Shown: positions 14,498 to 23,477 of the stretch, in pieces | Layout: each line of letters opens with the position of its first letter | Position numbering within the stretch: the first letter of the stretch is position 1 | Origin: Bacillus timonensis | GTDB lineage: Bacteria > Bacillota > Bacilli > Bacillales > Bacillaceae_L | Direction of reading: 5' to 3' | DNA length: 64,000 nt | Assembly (NCBI GenBank): GCA_020171895.1 | Contig: JAIVAN010000005.1 | Span: 248,001-312,000, forward strand | Program-made: the position numbers and the translations under genes | The notes under the pieces: generated by a model | Databases searched by the model: none | Seen by the model: the letters and a program-made list of their open reading frames with translations, nothing else | What the model was told of the DNA's origin: nothing

Positions 14498-15576
14498 TAA
14501 TGTTTGTATTTCTTCATAAAGCTAGTATCAATTTTATGTTTTAGTTTCCAAGCTAACTTTCCGTGAATGCTCAAGTTTCCATAGGTTAATAGTGCTTCTT
14601 TATTACCTGTTGATAAGATGGAAAGGAAATTCCTTTGGGGAGAAAATGTTTTACATGCCAATCCTGATGCATAACGAAGGATGTTTTCCCATAAAATAGG
14701 TCCTTGTCTGACGGCGTATACACCGTTTTTAGGCAAATTAGGATAGTTTTTCACTGTTACACAATCTCCTGCACCAAAAATGTAAGGGAAATCAACATGT
14801 TGAAGCGTATCCTCAACGAGTAGAAATGAATCTCCATCAACAGCTAAACCAGCGCTACGAAACAGGCCAGGTGCTTTTGCTCCAGTTAACCATAGCACAT
14901 TCGAATGAGGAATTTCATGTGCGTTTTTAGTTACGAGAGTGTGCTCATTCATTTTCTCTACGTAATCTTCTTTAAGAATGGTTAAACCCTTCTGCTCTGC
15001 AATTTCTTCAATTTTTTGAGAGGTCCTTTTTCCATTAGAACTTAAAAGTGGGGAGGAGCTTATAAGGGTCACATTTCTGCCATATGAATGCTTTTGCCTC
15101 CAAGCCAAAATAGATAGAGACAACTCTACACCAGATGCCCCACCTCCAACGATGACAGGATTAGCACTTTGCCTAAAATCCTCCATTGAATTTGAAAAAA
15201 GATAGTTAGGTTTTATTGGAACGAGCCATTTATGGTAGTCAGAGGGATGTTCGGTTTTTGAACCAATATCAAACGAGATAATATCAAAAAAGTGCATACT
15301 TCCATCGGTACACAATACATGTTGACTGATTGGATCGATACTTATAACAGCAGCCTCAATAAATGTTGCATTTACTTTACTACACATTTTTTGTAAATCT
15401 ACACGGACGTCTTCCGCTGAATAAAATCCTTCCGTAAAACCTGAAAACATCCCTGAATAATACTGAAATTGAGAAGGGGATACCACGGTAACATCCAAAT
15501 CATGCCCTTCCTGCTCTAACTTCTTTAATCCATACAAATGAGAATGTCCACCACCAACTAACACTACCTTTTTCAT
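14497..15576 (-). CDS. FAD/NAD(P)-dependent oxidoreductase of the SelD-associated type
   Basis: 359 aa. N-terminal FAD motif VVLVGGGHSH (4-13), the pattern PSQFQYYSGMFSGF characteristic of the family that occurs as the N-terminal half of SelD fusion proteins or stands alone near selenium genes, a second Rossmann motif VIVGGGASGVELS, and FGAGDCV near the C-terminus. It lacks the CxxxxC redox disulfide. It also resembles NDH-2/sulfide:quinone reductases, which are the main alternative. AAGGGG lies 8 nt before the ATG. Single-gene unit on the minus strand, with no Crp/Fnr-type site upstream. Confidence 0.8.
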   Translation of the reverse strand: MKKVVLVGGGHSHLYGLKKLEQEGHDLDVTVVSPSQFQYYSGMFSGFTEGFYSAEDVRVDLQKMCSKVNATFIEAAVISIDPISQHVLCTDGSMHFFDIISFDIGSKTEHPSDYHKWLVPIKPNYLFSNSMEDFRQSANPVIVGGGASGVELSLSILAWRQKHSYGRNVTLISSSPLLSSNGKRTSQKIEEIAEQKGLTILKEDYVEKMNEHTLVTKNAHEIPHSNVLWLTGAKAPGLFRSAGLAVDGDSFLLVEDTLQHVDFPYIFGAGDCVTVKNYPNLPKNGVYAVRQGPILWENILRYASGLACKTFSPQRNFLSILSTGNKEALLTYGNLSIHGKLAWKLKHKIDTSFMKKYKH

Positions 15577-15630
15577 CCGAAATACCCCTTTATATAAAGA
15601 AAATTCGACAAATACCTGTTCCTTTGTCAA

Positions 15631-15697
15631 TCAATCGTTTGTTTGAATTGCTGTATCCCAATCATACCAATGGGTTCAAAATTAAACAAACGATTGA
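15631..15697. repeat. Long inverted repeat upstream of the SelD-associated oxidoreductase
   Basis: TCAATCGTTTGTTTGAATT (15631-15649) and AATTAAACAAACGATTGA (15680-15697) are inverted copies separated by 30 bp. It could be a pair of operator sites for an unlinked repressor or a cruciform/hairpin. The flanks carry a degraded (15602) and an intact (15721) copy of the dispersed palindrome. Confidence 0.6.
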
Positions 15698-15720
15698 ATA
15701 ATAGAATATTGATAAAGAAA

Positions 15721-15740
15721 ATTCGACAGGTGCCTGGCAC
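15721..15740 (-). repeat. Dispersed palindrome P3
   Basis: ATTCGACAGGTGCCTGGCAC, opposite orientation to P1 and P2. A degraded partner starts at 15602 (AATTCGACAAATACCTG). The two flank the inverted repeat. Confidence 0.7.
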
Positions 15741-15863
15741 TTTTAGAAGATGAGTACATAACAAATGCTACCTATTTTTGAGAATTGATAGGTTTATCTT
15801 TTAAAACAAGGTTGAACAAGGTAAAATTAAACGTAGAACTCTGTCGAAAATTAGGTGAAGGAT

Positions 15864-16934
15864 ATGCTAACTGACTTTTTTATCAATTTAACAATTTTAT
15901 TTACCTTTCTATTTATATCCATGCAGTTGTTTAAGAAGTATTTAATTAGCACTGACATGAATATTCAACATAAACTGTTGTTTGGAGCGGCTAATGGTGT
16001 TTTAGGAATCGTATTGATGTTTAATGCTATTCAAGTTACTGAAATAACGATTGTGGATTTGCGTCATATTCCAGCGATTATTGCAGGGATTTATGGGGGA
16101 TGGATTTCCGCTACAATAAGTGTGATCTTTATAACTATAGGAAGATTCTGGTTAGGAGTAAACGCCTCGTCCTTTGCGGCTGTAATCTTAATGTCATGTA
16201 TTTTAATAGGTATTTTGTTTCTTCTTCGTTTGAAAAAGAATAACTATATAAAAACGATTTTTATGGCGGCCTTTTCTAGTTTAGTATTTACTATTATTAT
16301 TCCTTTTTTAGTAAAAGATATAAAGGTTCTATCTATTCTTATTCCAGCATATTGGATTATATCTATAATCGGAGGCCTAGTCGCCATTTATATAACTGAA
16401 TATCTTCAAAATACAAACAAGCTATTTAAAACCTATCAAGAACAATCTACTATTGATTTTTTAACAGGACTCGGAAATGTACGTTATTTTGATGATTGTT
16501 ATAACAAGTTAAGTGAGCGATCAAAAGAGAGAGAAGAAGAATTAGGTCTATTATTCTTAGACATTGATTTCTTTAAAAAAATAAATGATACGTACGGTCA
16601 TAATGATGGTGATCTCGTATTGCAGCAAATTGGAGAAATCTTAAAGTATACAACAAGAGAGTATGACATTGTTTGTAGGAATGGTGGGGAAGAGTTTTCA
16701 GTTATGTTACCTGATACATCAATTGAAAAAGTGAAGCAGGTTGCTGAACGAATTCGAAAGACGATTGAAGCTAGTACTTTCTCCTTATCAGGTGGGAAGA
16801 ACATTAACATAACCGTATCAATTGGAATTTCGCATTATTCTAATTCGAATAATCTTGAGAAGCTTTTAGATGAAGCGGATATTGCACTATACGAGGCAAA
16901 AAATACAGGCAGAAATCGAATATGTATTGCGTAA
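15864..16934 (+). CDS. Membrane diguanylate cyclase (5TMR-LYT + GGDEF), DgcK-like
   Basis: 356 aa. Residues 1-180 form about six hydrophobic segments of the 5TM receptor LYT type; the C-terminal GGDEF domain has an intact active site G274-G-E-E-F278 and a typical FLDIDFFKKINDTYGHNDGD substrate region. It should make cyclic di-GMP from two GTP at the membrane. Length and architecture match B. subtilis DgcK (YhcK). No EAL domain. ATG 15864 has AGGTGA 5 nt upstream; the GTG 9 nt earlier has no ribosome site. Confidence 0.85.
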   Translation: MLTDFFINLTILFTFLFISMQLFKKYLISTDMNIQHKLLFGAANGVLGIVLMFNAIQVTEITIVDLRHIPAIIAGIYGGWISATISVIFITIGRFWLGVNASSFAAVILMSCILIGILFLLRLKKNNYIKTIFMAAFSSLVFTIIIPFLVKDIKVLSILIPAYWIISIIGGLVAIYITEYLQNTNKLFKTYQEQSTIDFLTGLGNVRYFDDCYNKLSERSKEREEELGLLFLDIDFFKKINDTYGHNDGDLVLQQIGEILKYTTREYDIVCRNGGEEFSVMLPDTSIEKVKQVAERIRKTIEASTFSLSGGKNINITVSIGISHYSNSNNLEKLLDEADIALYEAKNTGRNRICIA

Positions 16935-16966
16935 ACTGTAAGGGAAGTTTCCTTACAGTTTTTTTG
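16934..16966 (+). terminator. Terminator after the diguanylate cyclase gene
   Basis: AACTGTAAGG / CCTTACAGTT with a 7-nt loop and seven T. Confidence 0.88.
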
Positions 16967-17175
16967 ATTTTTTGTCTTTCACGAATTTCGTTACGTTTCA
17001 CTCTTATTATTAAAAATTCAACAAGGGAATGAATATTTTGTAGTTATTTGGTGATGGAAAAAAATAGAATTTTTAAGGATGTAAAGACATAATTAGAGAA
17101 GTGTTAGTAGATTATTAATTTACTAGTTTTTCTAATTGTAGTTACTTTCAATAAGGGAACTAGAAAGGAGCACGA

Positions 17176-18309
17176 ATGATTCGTCTTTTTGGATTTACAT
17201 CCTTTGTTTTTTTATTAGTAGGTTGTATACTTTTCTTTCTACTACAGGTAGAAGAAAAACCAGTATTGTCAGTAGATAGTCATATAACGGGTCAGCTTGA
17301 GCTATCGCATGCCGTTAAAACAATAAATAGTGAAACAATGGAAGAATTTATAGATAGACCAAAAGAAAAGCCAATATCCATCATATTTGCCGGAGATGCT
17401 CTGTTTGATTGGTCGGTTAAAGAAACCATCCGAGCAAAGGGTCCGGATTATCCATTCGAATTTGTAAAAGCAGAAGTAGAAAAAGCAGATTATGCAGTTG
17501 TTAATTTAGAAACAGCTGTTACTGATACAGCAAACCAAAAAGATACGACGCAACTATATAATTTTAAGAGTGATCCCATTGCTCTAGAGGGGCTTGTGAA
17601 CGCAGGGTTTGATATGGTATCACTTGCAAATAATCATGCACTAGATTACCAACTAGCTGGCTTTTTAGATACAATTCGGCATGTTGAGAATTATGGACTC
17701 GAATATATTGGGGCTGGACAAAATGAGCAAGAAGCATACGGAGCAAAACGAGTAACAATTAAAGGTAAAGAGTTAAAGTTCATGGGATTTTCTCGATTTA
17801 TGCCTTCAACGACCTGGTATGCTGGTGTAAATAAGCCAGGAATTGCAAGTGCTTACCAAGAGGAAAAGGTAATTGAGGCGATTAAACGTGAAAGCAGTGA
17901 GGGTGATTTATTGTTTGTGTATATTCACTGGGGAGTTGAGAAGAATAACCAGCCGGAACATTGGCAAAGAGATTATGCAAGAAGGATGATCGAAGCAGGT
18001 GCAGATGCTATTATCGGAGCGCATCCTCACGTTCTCCAAGGCTTTGAATATATAAATGGTAAACCTGTTGCGTATTCTCTAGGAAACTTTCTTTTTCCAG
18101 ACTATGTAAAAGGTAAAACAGCTGAAACGGGCTTACTCACATTAACAATCCAAGAAGATAAGATTGGGATGTCATTTTCACCATATACAATCCATAAAGA
18201 CCAAATAAAGAAGGTAGATGAAACAGAGAGGAAACGGCTACTTTCATATTTAGAAGCAATCTCATACGGAGTGACTTTACAAGAACACTATATCGTTTCA
18301 AATGAATAA
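17176..18309 (+). CDS. CapA family protein (PgsA/CapA metallophosphatase-like fold)
   Basis: 377 aa with an N-terminal membrane anchor (residues 5-24), then an extracytoplasmic CapA domain: FAGDALFD, VVNLETAVTD, SLANNHALDY, VYIHWGVEKNNQPEHWQR and GAHPHVLQGFE, the conserved metal-binding-like motifs of the family. CapA proteins take part in poly-gamma-glutamate synthesis or export, but no capBC/pgsBC genes are near, so that role is not shown. AAAGGAG precedes the ATG. Single-gene unit bounded by terminators. Confidence 0.85.
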   Translation: MIRLFGFTSFVFLLVGCILFFLLQVEEKPVLSVDSHITGQLELSHAVKTINSETMEEFIDRPKEKPISIIFAGDALFDWSVKETIRAKGPDYPFEFVKAEVEKADYAVVNLETAVTDTANQKDTTQLYNFKSDPIALEGLVNAGFDMVSLANNHALDYQLAGFLDTIRHVENYGLEYIGAGQNEQEAYGAKRVTIKGKELKFMGFSRFMPSTTWYAGVNKPGIASAYQEEKVIEAIKRESSEGDLLFVYIHWGVEKNNQPEHWQRDYARRMIEAGADAIIGAHPHVLQGFEYINGKPVAYSLGNFLFPDYVKGKTAETGLLTLTIQEDKIGMSFSPYTIHKDQIKKVDETERKRLLSYLEAISYGVTLQEHYIVSNE

Positions 18310-18311
18310 AA

Positions 18312-18350
18312 AAGACTTGGGCAAATTGATTCAAAGCCCAGGTCGTTTTT
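18312..18350 (+). terminator. Terminator after the CapA-like gene
   Basis: GACTTGGGC / GCCCAGGTC stem followed by TTTTTGTTTT. Confidence 0.8.
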
Positions 18351-18388
18351 GTTTTCATCTTATTTAAGAATTCATCATGGCACTTGAT

Positions 18389-18659
18389 TTTTCAGGGGAG
18401 ACTACGATGCTAATTATTAATTCGCACCATGAAGGATGAAAATGTGAATTTGATTTTTACGTTTATAGAATGTTGGCTTTTAAGTAATTCATCCGTGTTA
18501 ACCGTAGTGGAAGGACCGAGACTCCTGCGGGAGATAGCGCTAGTCTTGAGACCCCACAGGCAAAGCCGAGGAGGCTCAAGAAGCGCCCCGCGGAAAGCGA
18601 GGATCCTGCAACGAAGGTTAACACCCCAGGTATTGTGTTTTTCCTATTTTCAGGGTAGC
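18389..18659 (-). repeat. R-element copy R2
   Basis: Full-length copy in inverted orientation, from TTTTCAGGGGAGACT to ATTTTCAGGGTAG. Outer arms GTGTTAACC / GGTTAACAC; GC-rich core with CTCCTGCGGGAG and GCGCCCCGCGG. It lies after the capA terminator; no gene is supported here. Confidence 0.88.
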
Positions 18660-18749
18660 CAATTATAAAATTATATAAAAGTAATAAATTATCGTTACGA
18701 CATATTTTCCAAAATCATATGACTAAGCATGGTGTTATTCAATCTGCAA

Positions 18750-18778
18750 TTGTAGTTAAGCCTCAAATATGCTATAGT
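18750..18778 (+). promoter_or_regulatory. Sigma-A-like promoter of prfC
   Basis: TTGTAG (18750-18755), 17 bp, TATAGT (18773-18778), 33 bp before the prfC start. Confidence 0.5.
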
Positions 18779-18810
18779 TCTTTCGAATAGGAGCTTGAAA
18801 GGATATGACT

Positions 18811-20391
18811 ATGACGAACTTACAAAAGGAAATATCTAAACGTAGAACATTTGCAATAATCTCCCACCCGGATGCTGGTAAAACGACAATGACTGAAAAA
18901 CTACTATTGTTTGGAAATGTCATTCGTGAAGCTGGTACAGTAAAAGGGAAAAAAACGGGTAAATTTGCAGCTTCTGACTGGATGGAAATCGAAAAGAAGC
19001 GTGGAATTTCTGTTACATCAAGTGTGATGAGCTTTCCATACCATGGTCATCACGTCAATATATTAGATACACCAGGACATGAAGATTTCAGTGAAGATAC
19101 GTATCGTACATTAACAGCCGTTGACAGTGTTGTGATGATCATTGATTCAACAAAAGGAGTAGAGCCTCAAACGATAAAGCTTTTCAAAGTATGTCGTATG
19201 AGAGGTATTCCTATTTTTACATTTATAAACAAGCTAGACCGAGAAGGAAAAGACCCACTAGACTTACTTTCAGAAATTGAAGAAGTATTAGGAATTGAAT
19301 CCTATCCAATGAATTGGCCGTTTGGCATGGGAAAACGCTTTTTAGGTATTTACGATCGTCACAATAATGACTTTGTACATTATAAAGGCAACGAAGAAGA
19401 AGAAATACTGCCATATGATCAAATAGAAAACTATCCACAAATCGCTAATAATGAAGTATTCCAAGCCTCACAAGATGAACTGCTATTGCTAGAGGAAGCA
19501 GGGAATGAATTTGACGTTGAGAGAGTGGCAAAGGGTGAGTTGACACCAGTATTTTTCGGAAGTGCCCTTGCAAACTTTGGTATCAAAACATTCTTTGATA
19601 CGTTTTTACAATTTGCATCTGAGCCAAAGCCTCGTAAAACAAACGAAGGATTAATTGACCCTGACAATGAAGCATTTTCAGGCTATATCTTTAAGATTCA
19701 AGCAAACATGAATCCTGCTCACCGTGATCGAATTGCGTTTTTACGCATTTGTAGTGGGAAGTTTGAGCGTGGAATGACCGTTCATGTTTCACGTACGAAT
19801 AAAGCGATTAAATTAAACCAAACTCAGCAGTTTATGGCATCGAGCCGTGAGACGGTTGACGTAGCTTATCCAGGAGACATCATTGGGATTTATGATCCAA
19901 ATGTATACCAAATTGGTGATACGTTAACTGCTGGTAAAGAGGGTATTGAGTATCATGAATTACCAGTTTTCCCTCCAGAGATCTATAAAAAAGTTCGTGT
20001 GAAAAACGTAATGAAATCAAAACAGTTCCGTAAAGGAATTGAGCAGCTAGTACAAGAAGGCGCTATTCAGTTATTCTATCAGGATTCTAACGATGATATT
20101 ATCCTTGGTGCAGTTGGCCAGCTTCAATTTGACGTATTTGAATACAGAATGGAAGGCGAGTACAATGTGTCGATTGAATTTACGACATTAGGTGGACGTA
20201 TTCCAAGATGGATTGGTCAAAAAGATGTGGATAGTCGTCTGTTCGATTCTAGAAGCTTACTTGTTCGTGATCGCTTCGATCGTTATGCTGTTCTTTTTGA
20301 AAATGAGTTTACGCTTAGATATTTTACAGATAAAAACAAAGACATTGAGTTAATCGACTTGCTAGAGTCAAATGATTACAAAAGTGTATAA
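18811..20391 (+). CDS. prfC: Peptide chain release factor 3 (RF3)
   Basis: 526-aa translational GTPase that recycles RF1/RF2 from the ribosome after termination. G motifs: SHPDAGKTT (G1), DTPGHEDF (G3) and [10 protein letters not shown] (G4), followed by the domain II/III region and the RF3-specific C-terminal domain. Length is normal for RF3, and the insertion pattern separates it from EF-G. AAAGGA is 7 nt before the ATG at 18811; an ATG 6 nt upstream is too close to it. Monocistronic. Confidence 0.95.
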   Translation: MTNLQKEISKRRTFAIISHPDAGKTTMTEKLLLFGNVIREAGTVKGKKTGKFAASDWMEIEKKRGISVTSSVMSFPYHGHHVNILDTPGHEDFSEDTYRTLTAVDSVVMIIDSTKGVEPQTIKLFKVCRMRGIPIFTFINKLDREGKDPLDLLSEIEEVLGIESYPMNWPFGMGKRFLGIYDRHNNDFVHYKGNEEEEILPYDQIENYPQIANNEVFQASQDELLLLEEAGNEFDVERVAKGELTPVFFGSALANFGIKTFFDTFLQFASEPKPRKTNEGLIDPDNEAFSGYIFKIQANMNPAHRDRIAFLRICSGKFERGMTVHVSRTNKAIKLNQTQQFMASSRETVDVAYPGDIIGIYDPNVYQIGDTLTAGKEGIEYHELPVFPPEIYKKVRVKNVMKSKQFRKGIEQLVQEGAIQLFYQDSNDDIILGAVGQLQFDVFEYRMEGEYNVSIEFTTLGGRIPRWIGQKDVDSRLFDSRSLLVRDRFDRYAVLFENEFTLRYFTDKNKDIELIDLLESNDYKSV

Positions 20392-20400
20392 TATGTAGAG

Positions 20401-20432
20401 AAAGCGTTGCTCTTTGACAGGGCAGCGTTTTT
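20401..20432 (+). terminator. Terminator after prfC
   Basis: AAAGCGTTGCTCT / AGGGCAGCGTTTTT imperfect stem with T run. Confidence 0.7.
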
Positions 20433-20518
20433 ACATGTGTGTAAAGTGAACTTTTTGTGATAGCATGGAGATAAAGGGATTTTTAAAAGTGAAAGAACTG
20501 TTAGAAAGGTGAACATAA

Positions 20519-20746
20519 ATGGTTACAAAGCTCATACTTGCATTGACGTTACCAGCACTATTAGTAGTTTTATTTACGAGAGTTACCTATAACTACATCA
20601 TTGGAACAGGTTTAGCAATTGCGTTAATAGTAGCATCTGTTTTTAAAGGATATACACATACATGGTTAATTGGACTTTTTGATGTCATCTCTTTAGGTGC
20701 GGGATTTTGGTATTCAAAAAGAATGTATGGAAAAGATAAGAAATAA
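20519..20746 (+). CDS. csbA: CsbA family small membrane protein
   Basis: 75 aa with two to three hydrophobic segments and a basic C-terminus (KRMYGKDKK). Length, sequence character and position directly upstream of uvrBA match B. subtilis CsbA, a sigma-B-controlled general stress membrane protein of unknown function. AAAGGTGA precedes the ATG. A convincing sigma-B promoter was not found by eye. Unlike B. subtilis, about 745 bp with two R elements separate it from uvrB. Confidence 0.85.
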   Translation: MVTKLILALTLPALLVVLFTRVTYNYIIGTGLAIALIVASVFKGYTHTWLIGLFDVISLGAGFWYSKRMYGKDKK

Positions 20747-20748
20747 AT

Positions 20749-20774
20749 GTCTACCTTGAGGGTAGGCTTTTTTT
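20749..20774 (+). terminator. Terminator after csbA
   Basis: GTCTACC TTGAG GGTAGGC followed by seven T. Confidence 0.85.
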
Positions 20775-20815
20775 ATACCATTTTTGTAAAGTTGCTGAAC
20801 AAATAAATTTATATA

Positions 20816-21083
20816 TTCTGGGCACACTTCCATACAATTTAAGAATTGCACCATGATGAATGAAAATGTGCGAATTTTTCTTGGATTTTAGAATGTTGGA
20901 CATTAGTATTTTTTTCCGTGTTAATCGGAGTGGAAGGACCGAGACTCCTTCGGGAGATGCGCTGGACTGGAGACCCCACAGGCTAAGCCGAAGAGGCTCA
21001 AGGAGCGCCCCGCGGTAAGCGAGGTTCCTGCAACGAAGGTTAACACCCCATGTTGAGTCTGATGAATTGTATTTTCATGGTAG
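20816..21083 (-). repeat. R-element copy R3
   Basis: Inverted orientation, tandem with R4. Arms GTGTTAATC / GGTTAACAC (one G-U pair). The left end has diverged (ATTCTGGGCACACTT). Confidence 0.82.
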
Positions 21084-21346
21084 ACTTTCATGCAATTTAG
21101 AATTTGCACCATGGTAAATGAAAATATACAATTTCCTCTTGGATCTTAGAATGTTGGACATTAGTATTTTTTCCGTGTTAATCGGAGTGGAAGGACAGAG
21201 ACTCCTTCGGGAGATGCGCTAGGCTTGAGACCCCACAGGCGTAGACGCCGAGGAGGCTCAAGAAGCGCCCTGCGGAAAGCGAGAGTCCTGCAACGCAGAT
21301 TAACACCCCATGTTGAGGGTAAAGAATTGTATTTTCAGGGTAGCTA
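21071..21346 (-). repeat. R-element copy R4
   Basis: Full-length inverted copy sharing its left boundary (ATTTTCATGGTAGACT) with R3. Arms GTGTTAATC / GATTAACAC match perfectly; the inner loop carries GCGTAGACGCC. Confidence 0.85.
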
Positions 21347-21407
21347 ATAAATTATTCTTATTCAGAAGTCGTCATTTAGTATTATCAGGTTAATTATCAA
21401 GAATATC

Positions 21408-21421
21408 CGAATATCAGTTCG
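21408..21421. promoter_or_regulatory. LexA (DinR) box upstream of uvrBA
   Basis: CGAATATCAGTTCG matches the Bacillus SOS consensus CGAAC-N4-GTTCG with one mismatch. It lies 30 bp upstream of a likely -10 (TACAAT, 21452-21457) and implies SOS control of the excision-repair operon. Confidence 0.72.
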
Positions 21422-21491
21422 TATTTTTGGTGATTTTTAGTCAAAATGTGGTACAATTATCTTACAAACATATCTGAATGGAGGCTTTTTT

Positions 21492-23471
21492 GTGCAGGAT
21501 CAATTTGAGTTAGTCTCAAAGTATTCACCACAGGGAGACCAGCCGAAAGCGATTAAACAATTAGTTGAAGGTATTAATGCAGGAAAAAAACATCAAACCT
21601 TACTTGGGGCTACAGGAACAGGTAAGACATTCACGATTTCTAATGTCATTAAAGAAGTCAATAAACCGACTCTCATTATTGCCCATAATAAAACGTTAGC
21701 AGGACAATTATACAGCGAATTTAAAGAATTTTTTCCAAACAATGCAGTTGAATATTTTGTGAGTTACTATGATTACTATCAGCCTGAAGCATATGTTCCT
21801 TCATCCGATACTTTTATAGAAAAAGACTCAAGTGTCAATGATGAGATAGATAAGCTTCGACACTCAGCTACTTCAGCTCTTTTAGAAAGAAAAGATGTTA
21901 TCATCATTGCTTCTGTTTCATGTATATACGGTTTAGGTTCTCCAGAAGAATATCGAGAGCTAGTCGTTTCGCTACGAGTTGGGATGGAGCTAGAACGTAA
22001 TCAACTTTTACATAAGCTAGTGGATGTTCAATATGAACGCAATGACATCGATTTTCGTCGTGGGACGTTTCGTGTTAGAGGAGACGTTGTTGAAATATTC
22101 CCTGCTTCTCGTGATGAACACTGTATTCGTGTTGAATTTTTTGGTGATGAAATCGATCGTATTCGTGAAGTGGACGCATTAACAGGAGAAATATTAGGCG
22201 AACGAGAACATGTAGCTATATTTCCTGCTTCTCACTTCGTTACACGAGAAGAGAAAATGCAAAAAGCGATTAAAAATATTGAAGCTGAGTTGGAAGAAAG
22301 ATTAAAGGAACTTAGAGAAAATGGAAAGCTACTAGAAGCACAACGATTAGAGCAGCGTACGAAATACGATCTTGAAATGATGAATGAAATGGGTTTTTGC
22401 TCAGGAATTGAAAACTATTCAAGACATCTAACGTTACGTCCACCAGGTTCTACACCATATACTTTAATGGATTTCTTTCCAGAGGATTCATTAATTGTTA
22501 TAGATGAGTCACACGTCACGCTTCCTCAAATTCGTGGGATGTTTAACGGTGACCAAGCGAGAAAACAAGTTCTCGTAGACCATGGCTTCCGTCTTCCTTC
22601 GGCAATGGATAACCGTCCGTTACGCTTTCATGAATTCGAAGAGCATATCGAAAATATTGTCTATGTATCAGCTACACCAGGGCCTTATGAAATGGAGCAT
22701 TCACCTGAAATGATTGAACAGATCATTCGTCCGACTGGTTTGCTTGATCCTACAATTGATGTACGACCTATTCAAGGCCAAATTGATGACTTACTTGGAG
22801 AGATTCATGCTCGTATTGAAAAAAATGAGCGTGTTCTTGTTACGACATTAACGAAAAAAATGTCAGAGGACTTAACAGATTACTTAAAAGATATAGGAAT
22901 AAAAGTGAATTACTTACACTCTGAAATAAAGACGTTAGAACGGATTGAAATCATTAGAGACCTTCGTGTTGGGAAATACGATGTGCTCGTTGGAATTAAC
23001 CTCCTTCGAGAAGGTCTCGATCTTCCAGAAGTATCATTAGTTGCGATTTTAGATGCAGACAAGGAAGGGTTTCTACGTTCTGAACGATCACTTATTCAAA
23101 CAATTGGGCGTGCGGCTCGAAATTCAAATGGACATGTCATAATGTATGCCGATAAAATGACGAACTCAATGGAAATTGCTATTTCAGAAACAAAACGCCG
23201 TCGTGAAACACAACAGGCTTATAATGAAAAACATGGGATTACACCACAGACGATCAAAAAGGATATTCGTGATATTATTCGAGCGACTCAGGCTGCCGAA
23301 GAGACAGAAAGCTATGAACCGAAACAAAGTCTAAGTAAGCTAACAAAGAAAGAACGAGAAAAAGTAATTGGCGAGATGGAGCATGAGATGAAGGAAGCTG
23401 CAAGAGCATTAAATTTTGAAAGAGCAGCAGAGCTTCGTGACCTCATATTAGAGTTAAAAGCGGAAGGATGA
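21492..23471 (+). CDS. uvrB: Excinuclease ABC subunit B
   Basis: 659-aa damage-verifying helicase of nucleotide excision repair. Walker [10 protein letters not shown], the beta-hairpin [12 protein letters not shown] that probes DNA, DESH (motif II), ATPase motif [11 protein letters not shown], and the C-terminal UVR motif ([18 protein letters not shown]) that binds UvrC. GTG start with GGAGG 8 nt upstream. It is followed by uvrA after 6 nt and is controlled by the LexA-like box upstream. Confidence 0.97.
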   Translation: MQDQFELVSKYSPQGDQPKAIKQLVEGINAGKKHQTLLGATGTGKTFTISNVIKEVNKPTLIIAHNKTLAGQLYSEFKEFFPNNAVEYFVSYYDYYQPEAYVPSSDTFIEKDSSVNDEIDKLRHSATSALLERKDVIIIASVSCIYGLGSPEEYRELVVSLRVGMELERNQLLHKLVDVQYERNDIDFRRGTFRVRGDVVEIFPASRDEHCIRVEFFGDEIDRIREVDALTGEILGEREHVAIFPASHFVTREEKMQKAIKNIEAELEERLKELRENGKLLEAQRLEQRTKYDLEMMNEMGFCSGIENYSRHLTLRPPGSTPYTLMDFFPEDSLIVIDESHVTLPQIRGMFNGDQARKQVLVDHGFRLPSAMDNRPLRFHEFEEHIENIVYVSATPGPYEMEHSPEMIEQIIRPTGLLDPTIDVRPIQGQIDDLLGEIHARIEKNERVLVTTLTKKMSEDLTDYLKDIGIKVNYLHSEIKTLERIEIIRDLRVGKYDVLVGINLLREGLDLPEVSLVAILDADKEGFLRSERSLIQTIGRAARNSNGHVIMYADKMTNSMEIAISETKRRRETQQAYNEKHGITPQTIKKDIRDIIRATQAAEETESYEPKQSLSKLTKKEREKVIGEMEHEMKEAARALNFERAAELRDLILELKAEG

Positions 23472-23477
23472 CATTAA

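Noticed and set aside
16934-16966. CTGTAAGG/CCTTACAG as a fourth Crp/Fnr site
   Set aside because: It has the wrong spacing (7-nt loop) and a T run directly after it, so it is the terminator of the diguanylate cyclase gene.
18429-18668. ORF of about 80 codons inside an R element, with similar ORFs at 5822, 41547, 44626, 46349 and 50751
   Set aside because: They fall in the repeat core, differ in frame between copies, lack ribosome sites, and their apparent protein similarity is only the DNA repeat read through.
20433-20518. Sigma-B promoter for csbA
   Set aside because: GTGTAA and GGGATT resemble the two elements, but their spacing (about 30 bp) is far too long.
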